NCBI GenBank assembly: GCA_002007745.1 | Contig: CP019882.1 | Coordinates: 2,666,001 to 2,730,000 of the forward strand | DNA length: 64,000 nucleotides | Reading direction: 5' to 3' | Source: Mycolicibacterium litorale | Lineage (GTDB): Bacteria > Actinomycetota > Actinomycetes > Mycobacteriales > Mycobacteriaceae | In this document: piece after piece, positions 34,971-44,599 of the stretch | Position numbering within the stretch: the first letter of the stretch is position 1 | Layout of the letters: every line of letters starts with the position of its first letter | Made by a program: the position numbers and the translations under genes | Notes under the pieces: model-generated | The model's database searches: none | Told to the model about the DNA's origin: nothing | What the model saw: the letters and a program-made list of their open reading frames with translations, nothing else

Positions 34971-36602
34971 ATGACTGCACAGACAGAACCGATGGAAACG
35001 CAGCCCAAACTGCGACGGTCCCTGGCGACGTGGGCGGCGATCTCGCTGTCTGTCGCCGCGATGGGAGCCAGCCTTGCCGTCAACATCAATCCGCAGGGTG
35101 CGGGCGCGACGGTGGGCCGCGCCGTCCCGTTGACGTTCATCCTGGCCACCGTCGGGGTGCTGTTGGTCGCCTACGGATTCGCCAGGATCTGCAGTCGGCT
35201 CAATCACGCCGGCTCGGTGTTCGGGCTCACCGGCGTCACCATCGGACCGCGGGCCGGGGTGGTGGCCGGTTGGTCGCTGTTGGGGGCGTATTTGAGCTTC
35301 ATGCTGACCACGACCATGACGGCGGGTATCTTCGGCGCGGAATTCCTGCGCGGGCTAGGCGTTTACGAGTCCACACCGGACATCGTGCCGTGGGTCATCG
35401 CGTTGATCGTCGTCGGCATCGCAACGCTGCTGGCCATTTCACCGGTGAAGAAGTCGATGGCCACCCTGCTGTGGGTGGAGATTTGTACGACGGCGGTGAT
35501 CGTGGTGATCGCCGTCGTTGTCGTGATCAGGGTGGTGGGCGGCACGGCGCCGGGCGGTCAACATTTCAATCTGGACATGTTCAGTGTGCCGCCGGGCATT
35601 TCGACCAGCACGTTGTTCCTCGGCATCGTGTTCGGCTTCCTGTCCTTCGCCGGATTCGAGGCGGCCGCTGCCCTGGGGGAAGAGACCACCAACCCCAGAC
35701 GGGCAATCCCGATCGCCATCTTCGGCGTAGCACTGTTCGGTGGCCTGTTCTACATCGTCGGCACTACTGTGGAGATGCTCGGCTTCGGCACCGATGACGC
35801 GGGCGTCGAAGCTTTCGCCAAGTCCGCTTCGCTGTTCGGCACTCTGGGAGAACAGTACGTCAGCCCCGTCGTGGGGGATCTGGTGACATTGGGCACCGCG
35901 ATCTCCGCAATGGGGTGCGCGCTGGCCACCGCCGTAGCGGCGTCGCGGCTGTTGTTCGCGCTGAACCGGGGGGCATTCGAACGTCGCGGTTTCACCAAGG
36001 TGTCCACCAAATCCGGAACCCCGATCTCGGCGACCCTGTTCGTCTGTGGTTTGGCCGCCGCCATCATCGTGTTCATGCGTGTCGCGGTCACCGGCGCGGC
36101 CTTTGACCTGTTCGCATGGTCGGGCACCGTCGGGACGTTGGTGCTCCTGGTCGCCTATGCACTGTTCTCGGCAGGGGCGTGGTATTACCTCTGCGTCCGC
36201 GCACCCCGGCAGGGACGCAAAGCCACTCCCCTTGATTACGTCGTTCCGATACTGGCGATCGGTGTCATCGGCTACACGATGTTCCGCAACGTCTCGCCGT
36301 GGCCGTCCACCACAGCCGGACGTGCGAACATCATCATCGCCGCGCTGTGGGTGGTCGCCATCGTCGTGGTCATCTTCGCCGCCCCCAAGACCACCCGGCG
36401 CGTCGCCGAATCATTAAGCCGCGACGAGGGACTCACCGCAGAGGCCGGCTACCTAGCCGTGGCCGTCGAAGAAGTGGAAGCTCATCTGCACCGGCACGAT
36501 GACTCCACCGCGGGATCTCCCGTTGCCGGAAGTGTCCTTGGTGAGACCCCGAGCGCGCCAAGTCATGACACCGCAGCCGACTCACCTCAGCATCGACGAT
36601 GA
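34971..36602 (+). CDS. APC superfamily permease
   Basis: 543 residues from ATG 34971; ATG 34962 and the upstream GTG/ATG are alternatives. About 12 membrane helices: LATWAAISLSVAAMGASLAV at the start, GSVFGLTGVTIGPRAGVVAG, GIVFGFLSFAGFEAAAALGE and EETTNPRRAIPIAI. This is the APC amino-acid/polyamine/organocation pattern, not an ABC or MFS sugar transporter. It heads an operon of sugar-oxidising enzymes, which is unusual and suggests that the substrate carries an amino group. The tail overlaps the next gene by 38 bases. Confidence 0.85.
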   Translation: MTAQTEPMETQPKLRRSLATWAAISLSVAAMGASLAVNINPQGAGATVGRAVPLTFILATVGVLLVAYGFARICSRLNHAGSVFGLTGVTIGPRAGVVAGWSLLGAYLSFMLTTTMTAGIFGAEFLRGLGVYESTPDIVPWVIALIVVGIATLLAISPVKKSMATLLWVEICTTAVIVVIAVVVVIRVVGGTAPGGQHFNLDMFSVPPGISTSTLFLGIVFGFLSFAGFEAAAALGEETTNPRRAIPIAIFGVALFGGLFYIVGTTVEMLGFGTDDAGVEAFAKSASLFGTLGEQYVSPVVGDLVTLGTAISAMGCALATAVAASRLLFALNRGAFERRGFTKVSTKSGTPISATLFVCGLAAAIIVFMRVAVTGAAFDLFAWSGTVGTLVLLVAYALFSAGAWYYLCVRAPRQGRKATPLDYVVPILAIGVIGYTMFRNVSPWPSTTAGRANIIIAALWVVAIVVVIFAAPKTTRRVAESLSRDEGLTAEAGYLAVAVEEVEAHLHRHDDSTAGSPVAGSVLGETPSAPSHDTAADSPQHRR

Positions 36603-37556
36603 CTGGACCTACCACGGCATGCGGATGGTGCGGATGCAGAACCGGCTGCTAGCCCTGGAGATACTGCCCGAGCGCGGCGCCAACATCTTTCGGGTCATCG
36701 ACAAGAGCCGTGACATCGATCTGCTGTGGAAGTCACCCAGGGTGGCGCCCCACGTCGCCGCAGTGCACGCCGACTTCGACGACCACTGGGCTGGTGGCTG
36801 GGACGACGCCTTCCCCGGGGGACGGTCCTGCCGCAATCGTTACGGCGATCTGCTCCCCTACATGGGTGAGGTGTGGACTGCGCCCGCGAAGTACCAGATG
36901 CACTCCAGCGCAGACGAAGTAGCGTTGACCACCACGGTGCGCACGCCGATCACACCCGCGGAACTGACGCGCACCATCACCTTGCGTGCCCACGAGTCGC
37001 GCTTCACGCTGAGCTATACGCTGCGAAACATCGGGTCGATGCCGTTCGACTACAACTGGGGCGTGCATCCCAGCCTCGCGGTTCGATCGGGCATGCGATT
37101 CGACATTCCCGCCACGCGAGGCCTCGTCGACGAAGCAGGGGTGGACTGCTCGGCCGCCCGGGAGACGAGTACGACTGGCCGGTTCTGCGCGGGTACGACT
37201 TGAGCCGTGCTGACGCCATTGACGTCGGGGCGTTCGCATTGCATTACTTGACGGGCTTGACCGCTGGCTGGGTGGCTGCCACCGACGTCGCCGATCGGCG
37301 TGGTTTCGGCCTGTGCTTCGACCACGAGTTGTTCCCCGCCGTGTGGTTCTGCCTGGTCTACGGCGGCTGGCGGGGCTATCACCAAGCCTTGATCGAACCA
37401 TGGACGGGCTACCCGAGCCCGCTGGACGAGGCCGTCGCCGCGGGCCGCGCCCGGCTGTTGGCCCCAGGCGAACGCGAGTCGACCGAGGTGGTTGCCGTCG
37501 TTTACGACGGCGTCGAGAAGGTGAGCGCGGTGTATCCAGACGGGACAGTGGAATAG
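36565..37556 (+). CDS. Aldose 1-epimerase/DUF4432-like mutarotase (single-base frameshift)
   Basis: ATG 36565 lies inside the end of the permease gene. The first frame gives MVRMQNRLLALEILPERGAN, DHWAGGWDDAFPG and FDYNWGVHPSLAVRSGM, the galactose mutarotase-like fold. The frame breaks near a G4 run (37138-37141); the second frame continues with GRPGDEYDWPVLRGYDLSRA, FGLCFDHELFPAVWFCLVYG and GYPSPLDEAVAAGRA to TAG at 37556. One added base restores about 330 residues. It probably equilibrates sugar anomers for the dehydrogenase that follows with no gap (ATG at 37557). Confidence 0.8.
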
Positions 37557-38600
37557 ATGAGCAGTGAGCGACAGGCGGCGTCGGTGGGTCCCCGGCACGA
37601 CACTCCGGTGCGACTCGGCCGTACTGCCCTGACGGTGACCGCCCTCGGATTCGGGGCGACAGCGATCGGCGGCATGTACACCGCGGTCAGCGATGACGAC
37701 GCACTTGACACCGTGGCCGCGGCCTGGGAGGCCGGCCTGCGGTACTTCGACACCGCACCGCAGTATGGGCGGGGCAACGGAGAGCGTCGGCTCGGCAGTG
37801 GGTTGGCCCCCTACCGGCGCGATGACTATGTGTTGTCCAGCAAGGTCGGTCGGCTGCTGCGCGCCGACGCCGAACCGCACCCCGACGACTTCGATTCCAC
37901 TGGACAACCCTACGACGCAGGCGCGCCCGACGTCGCCACCGTGTACGACTACTCCCGCGACGGCGTGCTGCGCTCGATCGAGGAGAGCCTGGTCCGGTTG
38001 GGTACTGACCGCCTCGACATCGCGCTGGTGCATGACCCCGACGACTACGTCGACGACGCACTGGCCACCGCGTTCCCGACACTCATCGAATTGCGAGAAC
38101 AGAAGGTGGTCACCGCGATCGGCGCAGGCATGAATCAAACCGCGGCCTTGGAAAGGTTTGCGCGCGAGAGCGATCCAGACATGTTCCTGCTGGCCGGCCG
38201 ATACACGCTATTGGAGCAGACAGCGCTGCAGACCTTCCTGCCGTTGTGTGGTCAGCGAGGTATCGCCGTGGTGGCAGGTGGTGTCTTCAACAGCGGTCTG
38301 CTGGCCGACGCCGGACCGCGCGCCCGCTATAACTACGATCCGGCGCCGGCCGACCTCGTCACCCGCGCCAACCAGTTGTCGGCGGTATGCGGACGCCACG
38401 GCGTGCCGCTCAAGGCTGCCGCCTTACAGTTCCCGCTGGCGCACCCGTGTGTCGCTGCCGTCCTCACCGGGGCCCGCAGCCGTGGCGAGATCACCGAGAA
38501 CGTGGCATTGTTCGACCTGCCGATCCCCGACGACCTCTGGCTTGAACTCAAGTCGGAGGGACTGGTCGTCGAGGATGCACCCACAGGCGAGCGATCGTGA
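37557..38600 (+). CDS. Aldo/keto reductase, aldose 1-dehydrogenase type
   Basis: 347 residues. Start LGFGATAIGGMYTAVSDDDA, catalytic RYFDTAPQYGRGNGERRLGS (Asp, Tyr), SSKVGRLLR (Lys), DIALVHDPDD (His). This insertion pattern with a DxxDY...VYDYSRDGVLRSIEESLVRL segment is typical of L-fucose/D-threo-aldose 1-dehydrogenases, which oxidise an aldose C1 to the lactone with NAD(P). It directly follows the mutarotase-like gene and overlaps the lactonase-like gene by four bases, giving a mutarotase-dehydrogenase-lactonase order. Confidence 0.87.
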   Translation: MSSERQAASVGPRHDTPVRLGRTALTVTALGFGATAIGGMYTAVSDDDALDTVAAAWEAGLRYFDTAPQYGRGNGERRLGSGLAPYRRDDYVLSSKVGRLLRADAEPHPDDFDSTGQPYDAGAPDVATVYDYSRDGVLRSIEESLVRLGTDRLDIALVHDPDDYVDDALATAFPTLIELREQKVVTAIGAGMNQTAALERFARESDPDMFLLAGRYTLLEQTALQTFLPLCGQRGIAVVAGGVFNSGLLADAGPRARYNYDPAPADLVTRANQLSAVCGRHGVPLKAAALQFPLAHPCVAAVLTGARSRGEITENVALFDLPIPDDLWLELKSEGLVVEDAPTGERS

Positions 38601-39463
38601 GACTCGTCGACGCACACCACCATCTATGGGATCCCGAGGTCGGGCAGTACCCATGGATAACTGGAGCGTTCGCCCCGCTACGCCGCCGCTTCGATGTCGA
38701 GGACCTACGCCCGCACCTGCTCGCCAACAACGTCGGAGCCACCATCGTGGTCCAGGTTCGATCCGACCTGGCCGAGACGGTCGAACTTCTCGAATTATCC
38801 TCGCGCACCGACGAGATCGTCGGTGTCGTCGGGTGGGCCGATCTGACCTCCCCGGACATCGCGAGACAGATCGACGGGTTGCGTGCGGGGATCGGCGGTC
38901 AGAATCTGGTCGGATTGCGTCACGGCGCCGCTGACGAACCCGACCCCCGCTGGCTGGTGCGCGACGACGTCGATGCGGCCATGCGCATCTTGGCGGAGCA
39001 CGCGCTGGTCTTCGACTTAGAGATCACCCAGCGCGAACTCTCCGCCGCCGAGACGCTGGCCGCTCGGCATCCCGACGTCCGATTCGTCGTCGACCACGGT
39101 GCGAAGCCGCCGATCGCCCGGGGCTGGTCCCAGCAATGGGCCGACGGAATCTCCGCTCTGGCTCAGCACCCCAACGTGTGGTGCAAGCTGTCGGGTCTCG
39201 TCACCGAGGCTTGCTGGAACACCTGGGCACCGTCGGACCTGCAGCCCTACGCTGACCACCTGTTGACGGCTTTCGGTCCCTCGCGTCTGATGTTCGGCTC
39301 GGATTGGCCGGTTTGCGAGCTTGCGGCACCGTATGGCCGGGTGCTCGCCGCGGCCGAGATCTGTATCGCCGGCCTCACCGCTGATCAGCGGCGAATGATA
39401 CTGGGTGCCAACGCTTTGAACGTATACCAACCGACTAATTCCGACTTCGAAGGACACCGGTGA
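38597..39463 (+). CDS. Amidohydrolase, L-fuconolactonase-like
   Basis: 288 residues, GTG start in a 4-base overlap with the preceding gene. Metal-binding LVDAHHHLWDPEVGQYPWIT at the start, RFVVDHGAKPPIARGW, and SRLMFGSDWPVCELAAPYGR at the end identify the COG3618 amidohydrolase_2 group, which includes L-fuconolactone and L-rhamnonolactone hydrolases. It would open the lactone made by the aldose dehydrogenase. The exact sugar is not deducible. Confidence 0.87.
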   Translation: MRLVDAHHHLWDPEVGQYPWITGAFAPLRRRFDVEDLRPHLLANNVGATIVVQVRSDLAETVELLELSSRTDEIVGVVGWADLTSPDIARQIDGLRAGIGGQNLVGLRHGAADEPDPRWLVRDDVDAAMRILAEHALVFDLEITQRELSAAETLAARHPDVRFVVDHGAKPPIARGWSQQWADGISALAQHPNVWCKLSGLVTEACWNTWAPSDLQPYADHLLTAFGPSRLMFGSDWPVCELAAPYGRVLAAAEICIAGLTADQRRMILGANALNVYQPTNSDFEGHR

Positions 39464-40737
39464 TCAACGACGCCTGTGCAATTCAGCAGAACCTCCGGCA
39501 GCGCGCGAACCGCGCCCTGCCCGGCGGCGTCAGCAGCAACACCCGCCTGCTCAACCCGCACCTCATTGTGGAGCGGGCTCGCGGCTGCCGGCTCTGGGAT
39601 GCCGACGGGAACGAGTACCTCGATTACCTGCTCGGTCAGGGGCCCAACTTTCTCGGGTACGGCCCGCCGCGGGTGGTGGAGAAGATCGTGGCGGCGCAAG
39701 GCGACGGGATCATCTACGCCGCCACGCACCGGCGTGAGATCGAGGCGGCGGAACGGGTGCTGGGCGTACTCCCCTGGGCGGATCAACTGCGCTTCGGTAG
39801 TTCCAGTAGTGAGATGATTCAAGCCGCGATGCGGATCGCCCGCAATGCCACTGGACGCCGCAACGTCCTGCGGTTCCACGGCCACTACCACGGCTGGTTC
39901 GACAACATCCAAATCCGCTCGGACGGCGTACGGGCGCTGCCAGGGAGTCTCGGTCAGCTACCGGAGGCGCTCGACCCTACACTGACCATCGCGTGGAACG
40001 ACCCGGATGCCTTCGTTGCGGCGCTGCGCGAGCACGCGGACACCATCGCCGCGGTCGTGATGGAACCGATGATGCTCAACGCCGGAGCGATCGTGCCGGC
40101 CCCAGGGTATCTGGAACTCGTCCGCGAGCAGTGCGCGCGCTCAGGTATCGTGCTGATCTTCGACGAGACCATCTCCGGATTCCGGGTGGCGCTCGGTGGT
40201 GCTGCCGAACGATTCGGCGTCACACCGGATCTCGCTGTCTACGGCAAAGCCATGGCGGCGGGCTGGCCCTGTGCCGCGCTCGTCGGTCGCGCCGAATTGT
40301 TCACCGACGTGGCCACCGGCGCGCTGACCCACGCCGGTACTTTCAACGGCAACACCATCGCCACCGCAGCGGTGCTGGCGTCCCTCGACGAACTCGAGGA
40401 CCGCAGCGTGTACCGCCATGTGGAGGCGGTCGGCGCCGATCTGATGGATGGGCTCGCCGCGCTGTTGGAAAACCACGGCGTGCCGCTGCGGCTGCAGGGT
40501 CTACCGATGGCGTTTCACGCTCGATTCGACGACAACCCCGAACCCATAACCCGATTCGAGCAGCTGCAGGAAATCGACGCTCAGCGCTACGGGCGCTTCG
40601 CCATTCAGCTGATCGAGTCGGGAATCTGGGTCGCAAGCCGCGGAATCTGGTATGTGTCGGCCGCCCACAACGACGATGACATCGAGGACACCCTGAAGCG
40701 GTTCGATGCCGTGCTCACCGAGATGACGGACGCCTGA
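39460..40737 (+). CDS. Class III aminotransferase, glutamate-1-semialdehyde aminomutase-like
   Basis: 425 residues, GTG start in a 4-base overlap with the lactonase gene. PLP-enzyme marks: ANRALPGGVSSNTRLL, VLRFHGHYHGWFD, GIVLIFDETISGFRVALGGA, and the PLP lysine in LAVYGKAMAAGWP. The sequence is aminomutase-like, but the housekeeping HemL is a separate enzyme, and this copy sits in a sugar operon. It may move or remove an amino group of a sugar-derived acid. With an APC permease at the head of the operon, an amino-sugar substrate is a reasonable hypothesis. Confidence 0.88.
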   Translation: MINDACAIQQNLRQRANRALPGGVSSNTRLLNPHLIVERARGCRLWDADGNEYLDYLLGQGPNFLGYGPPRVVEKIVAAQGDGIIYAATHRREIEAAERVLGVLPWADQLRFGSSSSEMIQAAMRIARNATGRRNVLRFHGHYHGWFDNIQIRSDGVRALPGSLGQLPEALDPTLTIAWNDPDAFVAALREHADTIAAVVMEPMMLNAGAIVPAPGYLELVREQCARSGIVLIFDETISGFRVALGGAAERFGVTPDLAVYGKAMAAGWPCAALVGRAELFTDVATGALTHAGTFNGNTIATAAVLASLDELEDRSVYRHVEAVGADLMDGLAALLENHGVPLRLQGLPMAFHARFDDNPEPITRFEQLQEIDAQRYGRFAIQLIESGIWVASRGIWYVSAAHNDDDIEDTLKRFDAVLTEMTDA

Positions 40738-40779
40738 CCTTGCCGACGGTCGGGGCGAGAAACCGGCCGGATCGAGCAG

Positions 40780-41724
40780 TCACGCCGAGGCGCGAATCAG
40801 CGGCATGACCTCGCGCGCGAATCGCTGGTAACTCCCGCGAGGATCGGGGCCGCCCGCGACCAGGACGACGCAGTCGGCCCCGGCGTGTGTCCAGTGTTCC
40901 ACCGCGTGTGCACAATCCGTGGGTGTGCCGGTGGCGGCCATCGCCTGCAGAACAGCGTCGGTGAGTTCTGCCCTGCCATCGACACCCAGCCCGGCGATCT
41001 CGGTCATCCGCGGATAGATGCCCAGCTCGACGATCGGCAGGATCGTGGTCCGGGTCTGGCCGAGTGCGGTGGCGGAGTCGTCGGCAACATTGAGCATGGC
41101 GAAAACGACGGTGGCACCGTCGGAATTCATCGTCGTCCTCGCCCAGCGCACCGCCTCGGGCGTGCAGACCTCGGGCAGCACGACACCGTCACCGTATCGG
41201 CCGGCCAGCTGGAGTCCTTTGGGGCCGGTGGTGCCAATCAGAATCGGCGGGACGACGGCCGGAGGAAAGCCCAGGCGAACGTTATCGAGTCGGACGTGTC
41301 TGCCCTGGACCGACACCGTGTCACCGCGGAGTAGCCGGCGCAGAGCGATGGTGGTTTCCTCCAGCACCGCGTGCGGTGTAGCCGAACGTGCGCCGATCTG
41401 CTCCATCCAGGCTGAAACGCCGTGTCCGATCGCAATCGAAAGACGACCCGGAGCAAGGCGCGCCAAAGCAGCCACCTCCATGGCGAGGGTGGAGACGTTT
41501 CGGGTTGCGGCCGGTACCAGTCCCACTCCCACACCCAATTGCTGTGTGCACGCCAGCGCGGTCGCCGCCATCACCATGCCACCGGCCCACGGCAGATCCT
41601 CACTGAACCAGAGCTCGTCGTAGCCGAGTTCTTCGATCCACCGGGCGAACTCGGGCAGATCTTCGGCTGGCCAACCGGGCTCGAAACGCGCTCCGATGCG
41701 GCACGACGACTGTGTCGGGGTCAT
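40780..41724 (-). CDS. LLM class F420-dependent oxidoreductase
   Basis: 314 residues from ATG 41724. Luciferase-like barrel motifs: WIEELGYDELWFSEDLPWAG, VGVGLVPAATRNVSTLAMEV, RLSIAIGHGVSAWMEQIGAR and VPPILIGTTGPKGLQLAGRY. Third LLM protein in the window. Its 3' end is 42 bases from the convergent aminotransferase stop. Divergent to the epoxide hydrolase gene with 250 bases between them. Substrate unknown. Confidence 0.9.
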   Translation of the reverse strand: MTPTQSSCRIGARFEPGWPAEDLPEFARWIEELGYDELWFSEDLPWAGGMVMAATALACTQQLGVGVGLVPAATRNVSTLAMEVAALARLAPGRLSIAIGHGVSAWMEQIGARSATPHAVLEETTIALRRLLRGDTVSVQGRHVRLDNVRLGFPPAVVPPILIGTTGPKGLQLAGRYGDGVVLPEVCTPEAVRWARTTMNSDGATVVFAMLNVADDSATALGQTRTTILPIVELGIYPRMTEIAGLGVDGRAELTDAVLQAMAATGTPTDCAHAVEHWTHAGADCVVLVAGGPDPRGSYQRFAREVMPLIRASA

Positions 41725-41974
41725 CTGCTGCTTTCGGTCGGTAATGAAGACGGGTTCATCATGTCACCGCGTCGCCGAGCATGCCCCAGCTTCGCACGTC
41801 GGGCACGCGCGCGTCGACTGCTCCTGAGGCTGTGACTCACAGGCCCCAGCGCCAGTTCGTCGCAGGCGTACCGGAATCAGTCTGCCCATGACCAGGGTCC
41901 GGGAACATGAGGTCCCACAGGATGTCTCGAGAAGTTGCGGGCATGCTGTCAGTGGTCCATGGGAAGGTAGGAGC

Positions 41975-43084
41975 ATGAGCGACATGGACGTAACCCCGCA
42001 ACCGGTTGACCAAGCTGTCCTGGACGACCTGCGCGTCAGGCTACTTGCATATCGTCGCGTTGATCTACCGCCCGGATTCGGGTGGGAGCGCGGTGTCGAT
42101 GGCGACTATCTCGCTGAGCTTCTCGACTACTGGGCCAATTCTTACAACTGGCGTGAACATGAAGACCAGATCCGCGCCCTGCCCTGGGTGTTGGCCGGAA
42201 CTGCAACTGAGACACCGATTCGCATGATCCATCAGCGCGCAGAAATGCCGGCGGCGGCCGCCGTCCTGCTCTTGCACGGCTGGCCGGACTCCGTCCTGCG
42301 GTTCCAGAAGGTTCTGCCGATGCTGGCTGATTTACATGTGGTCGTACCGGCGTTGCCCGGATTTCCCTTCGCCGCGCCAATTCGTCGTCGTGGGTTGTCC
42401 GCAGCCGCGGCCGCTGAGGCGATCGCGGTAGCGATGGCCGAGCTCGGCCATGACCGCTACGTGGTGTCCGCTGGCGATGTGGGCTGCGATGTCGCCGAGG
42501 TGCTTGTGGCTCGTCACCCCGGAGCGGTGACTGCACTGCACCTCACCGACGTGTCCCAGTACCGCTATTTGGTCAGCCCCCCGCAGGACCTGACCGAGTC
42601 AGAGCGCGCCTACACCGAACGCGGCCATCACTGGCAATCCGCGGAGGGCGGATATATGCATCTGCAGAGGACCAAGCCACATACCCTCGCCGTCGGGTTG
42701 GGTGACTCGCCGGCGGGACTGGCAGCCTGGATCCTTGAAAAGCTTCGCTCATGGACCGATTGCGACGGTGACGTCGAGACCGTGTTCTCGCGGGATGAGT
42801 TGCTCACCTGGATTACCGCCTACTGGGTGAGCGGTGCGATTGGTACCTCGTTCACGCCGTACGCCGAGAGAGACCACATCTCCGCCCCAAGGGTCCAGGT
42901 ACCCGCAGCTTTCACCATTTTTCCAAGAGATCTCGTCAACGCACCACGAGAGTTCGCGGCTCGCTTCTTCGAGGTTCGATCTTGGGTCGAGGCGGGTGCG
43001 GGTGGCCACTTCGGTGCATGGGAGCGTCCGACCGAGTATGTGGCCGGTGTACGCGCCGCGCTCGAGCTCGCCTCCGGGCAGTAG
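41975..43084 (+). CDS. Epoxide hydrolase with N-terminal EHN domain
   Basis: 369 residues; ATG 41975 has AGGAGC upstream and matches the family start. N-terminal EHN region with DYWANSYNWREHEDQIRALP, oxyanion motif LLLHGWPDSVLRF (His101), nucleophile Asp168 in VVSAGDVGCDVAEVLVARHP, and the C-terminal His in GAGGHFGAWERP. Juvenile-hormone/microsomal-type epoxide hydrolase: converts epoxides to diols. No operon partner is evident; the F420/PPOX gene follows 92 bases later. Confidence 0.92.
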   Translation: MSDMDVTPQPVDQAVLDDLRVRLLAYRRVDLPPGFGWERGVDGDYLAELLDYWANSYNWREHEDQIRALPWVLAGTATETPIRMIHQRAEMPAAAAVLLLHGWPDSVLRFQKVLPMLADLHVVVPALPGFPFAAPIRRRGLSAAAAAEAIAVAMAELGHDRYVVSAGDVGCDVAEVLVARHPGAVTALHLTDVSQYRYLVSPPQDLTESERAYTERGHHWQSAEGGYMHLQRTKPHTLAVGLGDSPAGLAAWILEKLRSWTDCDGDVETVFSRDELLTWITAYWVSGAIGTSFTPYAERDHISAPRVQVPAAFTIFPRDLVNAPREFAARFFEVRSWVEAGAGGHFGAWERPTEYVAGVRAALELASGQ

Positions 43085-43176
43085 GCCGCGATGGCAGGCT
43101 CGGTGAACAATCAGCGCTGGGCTCGGGCAACGACGCCGTTGGAATAATCGGCTGGCCGCGTCAGTTGGCACTCGGC

Positions 43177-43608
43177 GTGAAGCCCTTCTCTGCAGACGAA
43201 CGTGAGAAGTTCCTGGCCGAAAAGCACGTGGCGGTGTTGTCGGTCGCGGATCCGAGCGGGCGACGACCGCCGGCGAGTGCACCGATTTGGTATGACTACC
43301 AGCCCGGCGGATTGATCCGAGTCAATACCGGGGCGGACTCGCGGAAGTTCCGGCTCATCGAGCAGGCGGGTGCGGTGACGCTGGTGGTGCAACGCGAGGA
43401 GTTGCCGTACCAGTATGTCGTCGTGGAGGGCACGGTGGTGGACACCATCATCCCGTCGCCGCGCGATGCGCGCGAGGAGATCGCGGTGCGTTATCTGGGG
43501 CCCGAGGCCGGTCCCGCCTTCGTGGACTCACTGGAAGAACAAGACAGCGTGTTGTTCCACATTCGTCCCGACTGTTGGATCACTGCCGACTTTTCGGGCG
43601 GACTCTAG
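43177..43608 (+). CDS. Pyridoxamine 5'-phosphate oxidase-fold / F420-type protein
   Basis: 143 residues from GTG 43177; TTG 43165 is an alternative. Split-barrel pattern: EKFLAEKHVAVLSVADPSGR, SAPIWYDYQPGGLIRVNTGA, SRKFRLIEQAGAVTLVVQRE and YQYVVVEGTVVD. This matches the mycobacterial PPOX/FDOR proteins that bind F420 or flavin; the family includes F420H2-dependent reductases and non-enzymatic binders. It converges on the MmyB-type regulator gene 21 bases away. Confidence 0.85.
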   Translation: MKPFSADEREKFLAEKHVAVLSVADPSGRRPPASAPIWYDYQPGGLIRVNTGADSRKFRLIEQAGAVTLVVQREELPYQYVVVEGTVVDTIIPSPRDAREEIAVRYLGPEAGPAFVDSLEEQDSVLFHIRPDCWITADFSGGL

Positions 43609-43629
43609 GACCCGAGTCGCCCGACGCAC

Positions 43630-44475
43630 CTACTCGCTCAAGGATTGAGTGCCGAGAACGAGTGCCAGAGCCAGCCGCTCGGCGTCTTCGGTGTCGGGTT
43701 CGGCGGTGTAGATGGTGATGCGCAGGTCGTCGGCGGTCTCGATGAGGGTGTCGCAGTCCACCGTGATGAACCCTACGTCGGGGTGGTCGATGATCTTCTG
43801 CCGCCCTCGGTCTCTCGGTAGGTCTGGTGGGCCGGTGTGCCACAGGTCAGTGAAGCGCGGACTCTGTGTGTTCAGTTCGCGGACAAGCTGTTTCAGCCGT
43901 TGATCTGCCGGATAGCGTGACGCCGTCAGACGCAGGTCGGCCACCAATAGTGCCTCGAAGTCGGACTGTTCTTCGGGGGTGTGAACAGCGCGGCTTCCCG
44001 GTCCGACCAGATGGCGCCACACGCTGTTTCGTTCGATGCCTCGCCAGCTCGATGTCGGTCCCATCAGGGCGTCATAGGGCGCGTTGGCCATGACAAGGGT
44101 CCAGGTTGCATCGTGAACTGCGACGGGGGTGTGCGCGAGTCGGTCGAGCAGTCGTTGCACGCTGGGCGTGATTCGTACCGACACGACGTCCAGGCCCGGT
44201 GGTGCGTGTCCGGCCAAGCGGAAAAGCAACTCGCGCTCGGTGTCGGTGACGCGCAACGCGCGGGTGAGTGCTTCGACAACCTGTGCCGACGGTGAGTGGG
44301 CCCGCCCCTGTTCGAGCCGGGTCAGATAGTCGACCGAGATTCCGGCCAGCCCGGCGAGTTCCTCGCGCCGCAATCCAACGGCGCGGCGACGGCCGCTCAT
44401 CGGGATCCCGACCTGCGCTGGTTGGACCCGTTCACGCCAGCGACGCAGCGTGCAACCGAAGTCGGCGGGATCCAC
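43630..44475 (-). CDS. MmyB-type helix-turn-helix transcriptional regulator
   Basis: 281 residues, GTG start. HTH with RRAVGLRREELAGLAGISVD and YLTRLEQGRAHSPSAQVVEA, then the MLTR ligand domain (WTLVMANAPYDALMGPTSSW, NSVWRHLV). Divergent to the SDR gene at 44600, 124 bases away; MmyB-type genes are often arranged this way with the oxidoreductase they control. Confidence 0.9.
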   Translation of the reverse strand: MDPADFGCTLRRWRERVQPAQVGIPMSGRRRAVGLRREELAGLAGISVDYLTRLEQGRAHSPSAQVVEALTRALRVTDTERELLFRLAGHAPPGLDVVSVRITPSVQRLLDRLAHTPVAVHDATWTLVMANAPYDALMGPTSSWRGIERNSVWRHLVGPGSRAVHTPEEQSDFEALLVADLRLTASRYPADQRLKQLVRELNTQSPRFTDLWHTGPPDLPRDRGRQKIIDHPDVGFITVDCDTLIETADDLRITIYTAEPDTEDAERLALALVLGTQSLSE

Positions 44476-44599
44476 GACTCCACTGTGTCGGAAAATCGCC
44501 CCCTTGTCCTGGCACTGGCAGTCCTATGACAACCCGACGACTTCCTCGGGGACATGTATCCGATCGACGCTTGAGCTCTGACACGACGAACGGAGAAGC

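Noticed and set aside
37050..38138. 362-codon open frame opposite the mutarotase and aldose dehydrogenase genes
   Set aside because: It is antisense to two genes with strong motifs; its own translation has no recognisable domain.
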